From assembly GCA_951813285.1 (NCBI GenBank), contig OX638355.1, positions 4,776,437 to 4,840,436 on the forward strand: a stretch of DNA of 64,000 bases, written 5' to 3'. Positions 33,959 to 43,267 of the stretch are shown here, in pieces; the first letter of the stretch is position 1, and every line of letters starts with the position of its first letter. The position numbers and the translations under genes were made by a program. Source of the DNA: Terriglobia bacterium (lineage in GTDB: Bacteria > Acidobacteriota > Terriglobia > Versatilivoradales > Versatilivoraceae). Under the pieces are notes generated by a model, which saw nothing but the letters and a program-made list of their open reading frames with translations, ran no database searches and was not told the origin of the DNA.

Positions 33959-36900
33959 GTTGCCAGGCCCGTCGCGCAGCGGCTTCATCCCCGGTGTGTA
34001 GCTCACCTGGATTCCCGACTCCTCGTGCTCGGCTCCCACATTCAGGGTCAGAGTCACCGTGCTCGTGCTCATCGACACCCGGTTGACCGTCCGGGTCTGA
34101 TCGCCTCCCGACACTGTGAAGTCTCCCGCATCGGGCGCTGAGCTCCTGTCCAGGGGCTCGTCGTAGCTCAGCGTCAGCGTCGTCGCGTTCACTACGGCCC
34201 CGCCGGTCGAGGCCAGGCGCGGCTTGATCCCGTCCACCTGGTGGTTCGAGTCTGCGGCAAGCCCGTCATGGTCCAGTTCCGCGTCATTGGGGGCCGCATC
34301 CCGGATGGTTCCGCCCGAGAGGCTGTCTCCCTCGACGCCTACCCCGCCGCTGTCGCTGTCTCCGTCGGCCACCTCGTAGGCAAAGACCAGGGCGGCCGTT
34401 CCCGTTCCGCCCTCGTAGTTCGCCGTTCGCGTCCCTCCCCCCAGTTCCAGAGTCAACCGCGGCCTCCCCGTCACTTCCACCGTCTCGCTGAAGGTCACGG
34501 TTACCTGGATATCGTCCTCTGCGGCGTAGGTCCGGTCCGTCCCCGGGTTCGAGGTAATCTCCAGCTTGCTCACCTTCGGGGGGGTGGTGTCGGGGGTTTC
34601 ATTGGTCACCGGCTGGTTGATCAGCCGGGCCGCCGCGTTCCCCACCGTGTCCCGCAACGGACTTTCCCCCGCCCTGGTCGGAACACGGTAGCTCACCCGG
34701 ATCCCCGTCTCCCCGTGCTCGACAGCCGGGTCGAGGGTCAGCAGCACCGCACTCCCGCTCAAGACAGCGTTGCCGACTGTTCGGGACGAGCTGCCCCCCG
34801 TTACCGTGAAGGCGCTCGCGGGAGGTGTCGTAGACCCGTCCAGCGGTTCGTCATAGGTCAGTGTCAGCGTCGCCCCGTCCACCACCGCCCCGTCAGTCGA
34901 GACCAGTTCGGGCCTGACCCCATCCACCTGGTGGCCTGACTGCGTCGTGACGGCGGTGTGGGTCAGCACCGCGGAGTTGCCGGCTCTGTCTTTGATTGTC
35001 CCGCCGTTCAGGGTCAACTTGTTCGCCTCGATGCTCACCCCGTTGTCGTCTTCGACATCGTCCTCCACCTTGTAGGCGAACAGCAGCGCCGCCGTGCCGC
35101 TTCCGACCTCATATTCCGCCGCTCGATCCTCCCCTCCCACCTCGATGGTCAACTGTGGACTGCGAGTCACCAGCACCGGCTCGCTGAAGGTCACCGTGAT
35201 CTCGATCTCGTCAGCCTCCGCGTATTTTCCGTCGGTCCCGGGATCGGACGTAATCGCGACCATGCTTACCGTCGGAGCGGTGTTGTCGGGCACGGTTACC
35301 GAGAGCCGCGTGCTGCTGGCGGCTTCGCCGTCGGTGACCTCGGCCGCCACCTGGTAGATGTAGGTCTCACCTTGCGCCACGTCGCTGTCGGCGTAAGTGA
35401 GCCCCGAGGTGTTCTCCACCAGGGCTTCGATGGTGGAGCCCTCTTCACGGTAGAGGGTGTAGGTGACGCCCGGGGGCGGGGTCCAATGGCTGGTCGCCAC
35501 GGCCGTCCAGGTCAGGGCCACCGCAGTGGTTTCGGCCGTTGACGTCAGGGTCGGGCCTTCCCGAAGCTGGTGGCCGAACTCCTCCCAACTGGCCCCGTCG
35601 GCGCCATCCACGTCCACCGAAAGCACCGGGTACTGGCTGCCGGTTCCGAAGTGCCAGGGGCTGTCGTTGGTATCGTCGCCGTCCAGGTCCAGGTTCCAGC
35701 TACCGTAGATGCCGCTGTAGCCGGTGGGGGACTGCAACTGGGAGGTGGTCCGGCCCCCGCTTCCGGTGGTGTGCCCCGACGTGTTGGTGTCCCAGTAGCT
35801 GTTGGCAACCTCCCCATCGTTCAACCCGACCAGGCCGCCCACGTCGTCTTCACCGGTCACTCGGCTGGCGGCGTAGCAGCCCCGAACCTCCCCGGTGAAT
35901 GCGTTAATCCCGACCAATCCCCCCACGTTGTCTGTTCCCGAAACCTGGCCCGTGACGTAGCTGGTGCGAATCTCGCCGGAGTTCCACGCGACCAGGCCGG
36001 CAGCCAGGCCGGTTGAATCGACATCGACCTCGACATCGATCAACCCCACGTTCCGAATGCTGGACAGGAAAGCATAACCGAACAGTCCCGAGAGAACGGC
36101 CGTATCGGTATCGATGAACAGGTGGCTGATGGTGTGCCCGTTGCCCTCGAAGATTGACAGGTACGAATTCCTCAGGAACAACAAGCTGCCACTCATGGTG
36201 GTGCCCTCGCCACCGATAGGCGTCCAGCCGGCGCCGTTGTTCCAGTAGGTGTCGCCCGAGTCGGCCATGCCGTTCCCGTTGGTGTCGAAATCCAGGTCGT
36301 CCGTCAGCTCATAACCGGAGCACCCCTCCAGTGCGTTGCAACCCATCGACTCGACGGCATTGGAAAAGGCCGCCTCGTAAGCCGTCTTGCCATCCTCGGT
36401 AGGCCCCCCGTCCCCGCCCCGGTCGTGGCGGATGGCGTCGAGCTGCGCCAGGCTGCCGATCTCGATCAGTCCGTCATCGTCGGAGTCATAGTCCACCGCG
36501 TTCGACGCCCAGACCGTCACCGTGAACCGTTGAGTGGCGGCGGTATTGGACCCGGAGGCGTCGGTCGCCGTTACCGTGACGGTGGTGCGGCCGGCGGCCA
36601 CCGGGGTGATGGTGACCACGGCCCCCGAGGTGCTCACCGTGGCCACCGTCGTCGCCGAGGAGGAGGCGCCATAGGTAAAGGTGTCGCTTTCGGTATCCGC
36701 GAACGCCCCTGAAACCGTTGCGGTACCGGCGCCCCCACCCACCCGGAGCGTCATATCCGCCAGCCTCCCCACCGGCACGGGCGGCTGGTTGGAGGCACCG
36801 GCCTTGATCGACACCCAACGGCTGCGCACCATTTCCCCGCCCTGGACCACCGCCGCCACCTGGTAGGTGTAGGAGCTGTTGAGAGTCACACCGGCGTCGG

Positions 36901-39900
36901 TGTGGCTGCGTGTCGTGACGTTGCCGGCCACGGCCTCGACGGTGGCGCCGTCGTCGCGGTAGAGGGTGTAGGCGAGGCTCGGCGCCGGGCTCCAGTGGTT
37001 GGCCGCCACGGCTGTCCAGCTCAGGGACACCCGGGTCTGTCCGGAGGTCGAGGTCGCCGTCAGGGTCGGCCCCGAGCGGAGCTGGTAGCCGTGCTCCTGC
37101 CAGCTCGCCCCCCCGCTGCCATTCAGGTCGGCGGAGAGAGCCGGGTACTGGGACGCCGTCCCGAAGTGCCAGGGGTCATCGCCTTTGCCGTCCCCGTCCA
37201 GGTCCCGGTTCCAGTACTCATAGATGCCGCTGTTATCGGTGGGCGACTGCAACTCCGAGGTGGAATGGCCCGCCAGGCCGAGCACCGGCGACTCCGAGGC
37301 GTCCATCCGGCCGTTGTCGTTGGAGTCGTCAGCGCCGAAACCCACACGCACCCCGGAAGTCTCAATGTCCCAGAAACTGGATCGGAACAGCGCCGACCCC
37401 GTGCCGGCCAGTCCCCCGACCGCCGCGGTCCCCGAGACCGGCCCGGTGGCATAGCTGGCCGCCACGGCGCCGCAGACGTTCCCCACCAGGCCGCCGACTC
37501 CGCCCTCGGACCCGCAGTCGGCGTCCGCCGCGGGATGTGTCCCTCCTCCCGTGACCCGGCCGGTCGCGTAGCTGACCACGATAATGTCCGCTGCGCCCAC
37601 CAGGCCGCCGACTCCGTCTCCGGTCGCCGACACCTCGACGGCGGCGTAGCTGCTCCATACCGTGTCCAGCCTGCCGGCCAGGCCGCCCACCACGTCTTCG
37701 CCCGTTACACTACCCGTGACATGGCACCGTCCGACCCGCCCCTCCTCGCTGTCGCCCACCAGGCCGCCGACATAGTCCCTGCCGGTCACGTCGACGGCCT
37801 CCAGACCGAGGTTGCGGATCCATCCGAACGCGCCCACTTCGCTGAACAACCCGACATCGTCTTCGGTGTCACGGTCGATGAACAGGTTGGCAATGGTGCG
37901 GCCGTTGCCGTCGAAGATGCCCTGGAAGGGATCATCGCCTATGGGCTCCCAGCCGTCGCCGTCATTCCAGTAGGTGTCCCCGCCGTTGGCTCCGCCACTG
38001 CTGTCGGTGTCGAAATCGAGGTCGGCGTTCAGCTCGTAGCCCTCACAGATTGAGGAGCACCCCATGTTCGCCGTGGCCTGGGTAAAGGCGGCAAAATAGG
38101 AGGGCCAGTCGGAGGGATCGTCCACGACGCCGTTCCCGTTGGAGTCGTAGCGGATAGCGTTGAGCTGGGCCAGGTTGGACACTTCGATGAGGTCGTCGTT
38201 GTCGTGGTCGTAGTCCCGGGTTCCCAACCTGACCGAGACCGAGAAGGAGTCGACGGCGCTCAAGCCGTCGGGGTCGGTGGCGCGCACCGTCACCGTGGCA
38301 GTGCCCGGCGCACCCGGGGTCAGGGTCAGCATGGATCCTGTCAGGGAAAGGGACGCCCGAGAGGTGTTGCTGGAGAGCTCCGAGTAGGTCAGGGTGTCGT
38401 TGTCCGGATCGTCGAACACATCCGCCAAATCCATGGTCACGGCAGCAGCGCCCAGCGCAAAGGTACGGTCGTCGAGCGCGCTCTCGACCGTCGGCGCCTG
38501 GTTGCGGTCCGCCGCGGCCACATCCACCGCATCCACCGCCCCGGGAGCCATGACGATGCCGGCCCCGGAATCGCGGTCGACCCCGGTGGCCTCGATGTCG
38601 AGGGCCGAACCGGTCATGGCCGCCAGCAACTGCGCCTGGGTCAGGCTATTGGGTCCTTCGGCGCCCTCCAGCACCAGGGCCCCGATGGCGGCCGCGTGGG
38701 GAGCCGCCGAGGAGGCGCCGCAGAAGATCGAAAATCCGGGCGTCGTGGTCCGCACGCAGCTGGCGGCAGTGATGTCCGGCTTCTGGAGCAACTTTCCGCC
38801 GGTAGAAGAGAAATTGCCCGCGGTGATGGGGGTGCCGTCGGGCTCGAAGAAGATCCGGCGCGGCCCGTCCGAGTTGCCGGTGCGGACCGACTCGGTTCCG
38901 TTGAAGACACCGCCGGCCCCGCCGGCGCTCTGGACGGCGACCTGCGCAACCGCAATGGCGTTTTCAGCCGCCGAGTGTCCGAAGAGGTTGCCGGCGGTGG
39001 AGATCGCCAACCGCCCTTCCAGGGTGTCGAGGCGCAGGAAGCGGTCGGCGGCTCCGGAAGTCTTGACGACGACCAGGCGGTTGCCGGTGTGGTCGTCCAG
39101 ACCGGAGCTGATGTACTCGTACGGATCCCGGGTCCCGTCTTGGATGCGGGTCGAGCTCCTCACAACGTCGCCGTTTTCGTCGACCATGAACAGGTCGTAG
39201 TCGTTGGCCGATCCCTCCAGCGGGTCGGCCCACCAGAGAAGGAAACCGCTCCCTCTGTCCCGGGTGATCCGGTTCTGGGTGACGCCGCTTCCGAAGTCGT
39301 GTTGGGTCCCGACCGTGACGCCGTTGAGGACCAGCGGACTCCCCGCGGCGAAATCGCCCTCCCAGACTCCCGCGGTGCCGTCATTCTTGTTGCCGGCGTT
39401 TCCCCCTGCCGAGAAGTAGAAGCAGCCGTCGGCGACGGCCGCGTTGACTCCCTGCGCGATGATGTCGTCCTGGAAGGGCCCTTCGAAGAAATAGTAGACG
39501 TCATCCACGATGACGTCGGCTCCGGCCTCGCAGAGCGCCTCGATGTTCGCCGCGAAAGCCGCCTGCCCGCCGAAGGCCGTCGCGAAATAGAGCTCGGCTC
39601 CCGGGGCCAGGTCGTGGACGATCTCGAGCATGGCCGTCCCCTCGTCGCCCTCTCCGTGCTGGTGCTCCAGCACCGTCACCCGGGCCGGCAGGTCTCCGGA
39701 GGCCTGCCGAGCGGCCAGTGAGCCGACCCCGTCCGAGAGCACGCCGATCCCGATGCCGGCGCCGTCGACGCCGTGGGTGGTGCGCGCCGTGTTGGCCCGA
39801 TGGGCCACGTCGCCCTGGGTGGTGCGCGACCCCGCGTTCAATATGTCGACCAGGATGTCGGGGGAAGGCTTCCGCCGCCGGCTGCGGGTCATCGCCTTGT

Positions 39901-41263
39901 CGGCGGTGCGGATGGAGCGCACCGCCTCGTGCGCCGCCAGCACCTCCACCTCCGACAACGGCAACTCCGCCCGGATGGCCCGGTAGCGCTCGACGCTGCT
40001 GAGCACCTTGCCGCCCAGCTCCCGGATGCGGTCCAGCACCTCCGGGGTCACCTCGGCCCGGAGATCGACCGTCACCATCCGGTCCGCTCCCGGCCGGCCC
40101 CGCGCTTTCTGCCACTCCTCCAGCAACCGGGAATCCACCTTGCGCTGGGCGGGCGTCCTCCCTTGCTTGGCCTCCAGAATCGCCTGGATCTGCCGCACGG
40201 TCCGTGCCGAAAGCCCCGCACCGGTCCGGTTGGCTACGGCACGTTCCGTGAAACCCTCGGCAGGGTTGCCGGCCTGGTCTCGGATATCCTTTCCGGGCTG
40301 CTCCGCTTCCACCTCGTAGCTGACCGCGGCTGCCTGGCCCTCCTCCGCGGGCGAAACCAGCGTCAGCCTCACCTCCCTCCCCTCCACCGCAACCTCCGAG
40401 ACCTCACGGCTCCGGCCCGCCACCGTCACGCTGAAATCGTCGATTTCCGGTGTGGAATCCATGTCGAGCCTCTCCGCGAAGGGAAGGGTCAACCGGTCCC
40501 CGTCGAGCTCGGCCTCTTCTTCAAGCAGGACCGGCCCGATTCCGTCCACGCGGTGGCGCGGGTCCGCCTCCAGCCCCTCATGGTCCTTAAGGGCGGCATT
40601 CCCCGACAGATCGCTGATCTCTCCCTCGTCGAGCAGCAGACTGCCGGCCTCGATGCTCACCCCGTCAGCGTCCTCGTCCCCCTCGGCCACCCGGTAGGTA
40701 AACACCAGCTCAGCGCTGCCCGAGCCGCTCCGGTAGAGGGCCGATTTCACCTCTGACCCCACCCGCAGCTCCAGCTCCGGCGACCCCGTCACCTCCACCG
40801 CCCGGCTGAAGGCCACCGTCACCCGAATCTCGTCCTCTATCGCGTAGGTCCCGTCGGTGCCGGGATCCGAGTCGATCTCGAACCGGCGTACCCTCGGGCT
40901 CTTGTCCTCCCCGTCCAGCGGCTTCCCCTCGGGATCAACACCCCCTGCACCGGACCCGGTGCTCGCCTCTACCCCGGTCCGGTAAAGGCCGCCACCGGCC
41001 CCTTCGTCCGCATCCCGGTTCAGCGCCGGCGGGTCGCCAGTCTCGGCGCCGGGCTGTTCGGGCGGCCCGGGGGCGCTATTGAGCAGGAACTGGGAGAAGT
41101 GGGGCCCTCCGAATCCGAGGGCAAGGAGAAATGCAAGAAAGCCAAGGGCGAGGAGAGAGGTGGGAACGGCTCGGCGGAATGAATCGGCGCAAGTCCGATG
41201 CCCGGCTCGGAATCCGAACACCGGGAGTCGGGGTGCCCGGTGAGATGCCCTGACACGCATCAT
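33956..41263 (-). CDS. Giant secreted subtilase with Ig-like, GLUG and FN3 repeats (ends at an in-frame TAG)
   Basis: 2435 residues. Signal/anchor at about 30-52 (RRAVPTSLLALGFLAFLLAL). An SwmB-like Ig unit (about 125-345) precedes an S8-like protease (about 355-920): Asp in IGVLSDGVGS (511), GDEGTAMLEIVHDLAPG where S8 enzymes usually have HGT (acidic Glu541), the oxyanion region FSAGGNAGN, and the Ser in CGASSAAPHAAAIGAL (851). Then a cadherin-like domain, DYDHDNDDLIEVSNLAQLNA, GLUG repeats (about 1055-1290; YVGGLVGDSEEGRVG), FN3, a second set of the same (about 1500-1990), and two more SwmB-like units (from about 1990 and 2223). Likely a surface or secreted protease/adhesin. Confidence 0.82.
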   Translation of the reverse strand: MMRVRASHRAPRLPVFGFRAGHRTCADSFRRAVPTSLLALGFLAFLLALGFGGPHFSQFLLNSAPGPPEQPGAETGDPPALNRDADEGAGGGLYRTGVEASTGSGAGGVDPEGKPLDGEDKSPRVRRFEIDSDPGTDGTYAIEDEIRVTVAFSRAVEVTGSPELELRVGSEVKSALYRSGSGSAELVFTYRVAEGDEDADGVSIEAGSLLLDEGEISDLSGNAALKDHEGLEADPRHRVDGIGPVLLEEEAELDGDRLTLPFAERLDMDSTPEIDDFSVTVAGRSREVSEVAVEGREVRLTLVSPAEEGQAAAVSYEVEAEQPGKDIRDQAGNPAEGFTERAVANRTGAGLSARTVRQIQAILEAKQGRTPAQRKVDSRLLEEWQKARGRPGADRMVTVDLRAEVTPEVLDRIRELGGKVLSSVERYRAIRAELPLSEVEVLAAHEAVRSIRTADKAMTRSRRRKPSPDILVDILNAGSRTTQGDVAHRANTARTTHGVDGAGIGIGVLSDGVGSLAARQASGDLPARVTVLEHQHGEGDEGTAMLEIVHDLAPGAELYFATAFGGQAAFAANIEALCEAGADVIVDDVYYFFEGPFQDDIIAQGVNAAVADGCFYFSAGGNAGNKNDGTAGVWEGDFAAGSPLVLNGVTVGTQHDFGSGVTQNRITRDRGSGFLLWWADPLEGSANDYDLFMVDENGDVVRSSTRIQDGTRDPYEYISSGLDDHTGNRLVVVKTSGAADRFLRLDTLEGRLAISTAGNLFGHSAAENAIAVAQVAVQSAGGAGGVFNGTESVRTGNSDGPRRIFFEPDGTPITAGNFSSTGGKLLQKPDITAASCVRTTTPGFSIFCGASSAAPHAAAIGALVLEGAEGPNSLTQAQLLAAMTGSALDIEATGVDRDSGAGIVMAPGAVDAVDVAAADRNQAPTVESALDDRTFALGAAAVTMDLADVFDDPDNDTLTYSELSSNTSRASLSLTGSMLTLTPGAPGTATVTVRATDPDGLSAVDSFSVSVRLGTRDYDHDNDDLIEVSNLAQLNAIRYDSNGNGVVDDPSDWPSYFAAFTQATANMGCSSICEGYELNADLDFDTDSSGGANGGDTYWNDGDGWEPIGDDPFQGIFDGNGRTIANLFIDRDTEDDVGLFSEVGAFGWIRNLGLEAVDVTGRDYVGGLVGDSEEGRVGRCHVTGSVTGEDVVGGLAGRLDTVWSSYAAVEVSATGDGVGGLVGAADIIVVSYATGRVTGGGTHPAADADCGSEGGVGGLVGNVCGAVAASYATGPVSGTAAVGGLAGTGSALFRSSFWDIETSGVRVGFGADDSNDNGRMDASESPVLGLAGHSTSELQSPTDNSGIYEYWNRDLDGDGKGDDPWHFGTASQYPALSADLNGSGGASWQEHGYQLRSGPTLTATSTSGQTRVSLSWTAVAANHWSPAPSLAYTLYRDDGATVEAVAGNVTTRSHTDAGVTLNSSYTYQVAAVVQGGEMVRSRWVSIKAGASNQPPVPVGRLADMTLRVGGGAGTATVSGAFADTESDTFTYGASSSATTVATVSTSGAVVTITPVAAGRTTVTVTATDASGSNTAATQRFTVTVWASNAVDYDSDDDGLIEIGSLAQLDAIRHDRGGDGGPTEDGKTAYEAAFSNAVESMGCNALEGCSGYELTDDLDFDTNGNGMADSGDTYWNNGAGWTPIGGEGTTMSGSLLFLRNSYLSIFEGNGHTISHLFIDTDTAVLSGLFGYAFLSSIRNVGLIDVEVDVDSTGLAAGLVAWNSGEIRTSYVTGQVSGTDNVGGLVGINAFTGEVRGCYAASRVTGEDDVGGLVGLNDGEVANSYWDTNTSGHTTGSGGRTTSQLQSPTGYSGIYGSWNLDLDGDDTNDSPWHFGTGSQYPVLSVDVDGADGASWEEFGHQLREGPTLTSTAETTAVALTWTAVATSHWTPPPGVTYTLYREEGSTIEALVENTSGLTYADSDVAQGETYIYQVAAEVTDGEAASSTRLSVTVPDNTAPTVSMVAITSDPGTDGKYAEADEIEITVTFSEPVLVTRSPQLTIEVGGEDRAAEYEVGSGTAALLFAYKVEDDVEDDNGVSIEANKLTLNGGTIKDRAGNSAVLTHTAVTTQSGHQVDGVRPELVSTDGAVVDGATLTLTYDEPLDGSTTPPASAFTVTGGSSSRTVGNAVLSGSAVLLTLDPAVEHGETGIRVSYRVPTRAGESPLRDTVGNAAARLINQPVTNETPDTTPPKVSKLEITSNPGTDRTYAAEDDIQVTVTFSETVEVTGRPRLTLELGGGTRTANYEGGTGTAALVFAYEVADGDSDSGGVGVEGDSLSGGTIRDAAPNDAELDHDGLAADSNHQVDGIKPRLASTGGAVVNATTLTLSYDEPLDRSSAPDAGDFTVSGGDQTRTVNRVSMSTSTVTLTLNVGAEHEESGIQVSYTPGMKPLRDGPGN

Positions 41264-41443
41264 GGCAACGGAACGCGGTGGCCGAGAGCGGCAGTGCCAA
41301 TCAGAGTGTTTCAGTTGGGCCGGCGCGCCTCAGTCGATTCACCGGCCGGACCCGGCACACATCAGCCGGGCCAGTCCGGGAACACCAGTTTAGCACGCCG
41401 GCTGCGCGCATTTAAGCGCCGTCATCAGGGGAAGGCAAGTCGG

Positions 41444-41812
41444 TCAGACGCGTTCCACGGAGTAGAGCTGCACATGCCAGGGCGGCAGATTGACATCGAT
41501 GGGATCATCGTCCGGAGTGTAGTGTTGCACCAAGGGTTCGAGGATATCCGCCAGGTATCGTTCGACCCCGTTTCTGAAGCCCTTTTCAACGACCGCCCAG
41601 GTGACGTAGAGGCGTTTGTTGGCCACGTACTGCAAGATCTGTGGGTCTTTTCCGTGCCGTGAGAACCTCTCCTCGAAATCTCCCTGGCCAACGTAAACCA
41701 CACCTCTCGCGGACCAGATGATGTAGACGCCGCCTTTACCGGAACTCCAGCCAAGTTTCAAGGCTCTCAAGTCGCACCAGCCATTCTCACAGATTCTCCA
41801 TTCGAGTTCCAT
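41444..41812 (-). CDS. Small GIY-YIG-like domain protein
   Basis: 122 residues. GGVYIIWSARGVVYVGQGDF followed by EERFSRHGKD matches the GIY-YIG nuclease core: the paired Y motifs, the Arg after them, and a later Glu in NGVERYLADILEPLVQ. No DNA-binding extension is present, so it is a stand-alone minimal domain and its role is uncertain. The ATG at 41812 has GAGGG upstream. It lies upstream of the giant gene on the same strand and next to the divergently transcribed Rieske gene. Confidence 0.65.
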   Translation of the reverse strand: MELEWRICENGWCDLRALKLGWSSGKGGVYIIWSARGVVYVGQGDFEERFSRHGKDPQILQYVANKRLYVTWAVVEKGFRNGVERYLADILEPLVQHYTPDDDPIDVNLPPWHVQLYSVERV

Positions 41813-42147
41813 CGTGGGTCCCTCATGTAGATGGGATCTCTTCAGTCGCAAGTGGGTCGGCCAACCGGAAACACACAATGGCCGCCAAAATAGCTACCTT
41901 TGGTGACATTAATGTGCGTCTATTGATTTTTGTGGTGATTTTGTGGTGAATCCACCTATCGGGAGAACGATTCGGAGGGTACGATGCCCTATCTGCTACC
42001 GGGGAGGTTTCTGGACGGGTCCAACCGGAACTTCAGTCCATCCATGCAGACGGTCGTCCCTACGTGAGCCGGAATTGGGGTATTATTGCATCAGCCTTTT
42101 AGCGCGCTGGGTACCGTAGCCGTCAAATTGCAGGATTTGGGTGCGCT
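41813..42147. other. Divergent intergenic region, GIY-YIG / Rieske
   Basis: No gene seen. At about 41930-41950 the unit TTTTGTGGTGA is repeated directly, resembling the right end of the CACAAAA elements. Promoters of the flanking divergent genes should lie here; none is convincing by eye. Confidence 0.5.
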
Positions 42148-43224
42148 ATGCTAACCGAACCTACCGAGCAGCACCCTGTCCCCGACGTGCTTGACCCGTT
42201 TCCCGAGGGTTGGTACTTCGTTGCCAGCCGTGAATCCATCCTTAGGGAAAAACTGATTGAAAAGACCTGGATGGGCGAAAAGATCGTGGCCTGGTGCGAC
42301 GGAGCGGGCGGCGTCTGCGTGGCTGAGGCGGTCTGTCCCCACCTGGGTGCCGACCTGGGTCCGGCCGGCGGGGGCCGGGTGCGCAATTCCCGACTCGTCT
42401 GTCCTTTTCACGGCTTCGAGTTCGCCGTCAGCGGCCAATGTGTGGCCACTCCCTTCTCCCCGGCGCCCAGGTCCACCAGTCTGAGGGTGTTCGAGACGCG
42501 GGAAATGCTCGGCATGGTCTTCGCCTGGTGGGGAATAAACGGCCGACCGCCGCAATGGCGCCTTCCCGAGGATCCGCCGGCCGGACCCGACTGGAGCGAA
42601 ATGGGGTACAAGACGCTCAGGTTTCCCGGTCATCCCCAGGAAACCACCGAAAATGCGGTGGACCTGGCGCACCTGCGTTACGTGCACGGCTACGGCAACG
42701 TGTCCCGGGTGGGGCCGCTATCGGTGGAAGGTCCCTGCCTCACGAGCTCCTTCGAATTCAAACGCACCAGGACTATCGCCGGGATCGGCGAACTTGTGTT
42801 CGATGTCTCCGCCGCCACCTACGTCTTCGGACTGGGTTACTCGCAAGTGGACATTCACGAACGTACGATTGGCATGGATTCGCGTCTGTGGGTGCTGGCA
42901 ACGCCCGTCGACGGCACACACATCGACCTTGTGCTGGCCGGGCAGGTGCGGGAGATACGTAAACCGAAGCGGCCTATCGTCGGTCTGAGGTTCGTACCCA
43001 CGAGCTTGCGGGCCGGGATCATGAACAGCATCATGATGGCCATTCAAAAGCAGGATGTTCTGCAGGATGTGGTGATCTGGGGAAGAAAAAGGTTCCGGGC
43101 CCGCCCGCGCCTGTGCCGGTCCGACGGCGAAATCGGGCGGTATCGACGCTACTGCCAACAGTTCTACCCGGATCATCGGGATGGCGGTCAGGATCGGTTT
43201 GAACCTCCTTCCGTAGAGTCCTGA
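42148..43224 (+). CDS. Rieske-type non-haem iron oxygenase, sterol-oxygenase-like
   Basis: 358 residues. Rieske [2Fe-2S] ligands are in AVCPHLGADLG (Cys63, His65) and LVCPFHGFEF (Cys85, His88). The mononuclear iron site is in QETTENAVDLAHLRYVHG (Asn169, Asp172, His175, His180). The QExxENxxDxxHxxxxH pattern is seen in Rieske enzymes acting on steroids (KshA, DAF-36/Neverland) and in the bacterial sterol C4-demethylase SdmA, so a hydrophobic polycyclic or isoprenoid substrate is plausible. No reductase partner is adjacent. It is first in a plus-strand set, 43 bases before the RND adaptor gene. Confidence 0.85.
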   Translation: MLTEPTEQHPVPDVLDPFPEGWYFVASRESILREKLIEKTWMGEKIVAWCDGAGGVCVAEAVCPHLGADLGPAGGGRVRNSRLVCPFHGFEFAVSGQCVATPFSPAPRSTSLRVFETREMLGMVFAWWGINGRPPQWRLPEDPPAGPDWSEMGYKTLRFPGHPQETTENAVDLAHLRYVHGYGNVSRVGPLSVEGPCLTSSFEFKRTRTIAGIGELVFDVSAATYVFGLGYSQVDIHERTIGMDSRLWVLATPVDGTHIDLVLAGQVREIRKPKRPIVGLRFVPTSLRAGIMNSIMMAIQKQDVLQDVVIWGRKRFRARPRLCRSDGEIGRYRRYCQQFYPDHRDGGQDRFEPPSVES

Positions 43225-43267
43225 CAACGTTGTCCGAATCCTATCGGCGTCCAGTGAGCAAATCGCC

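Noticed and set aside
32342-34141. 599-codon plus-strand frame crossing the TAG site
   Set aside because: Low-complexity His/Arg-rich shadow of the repeat protein; no domain.
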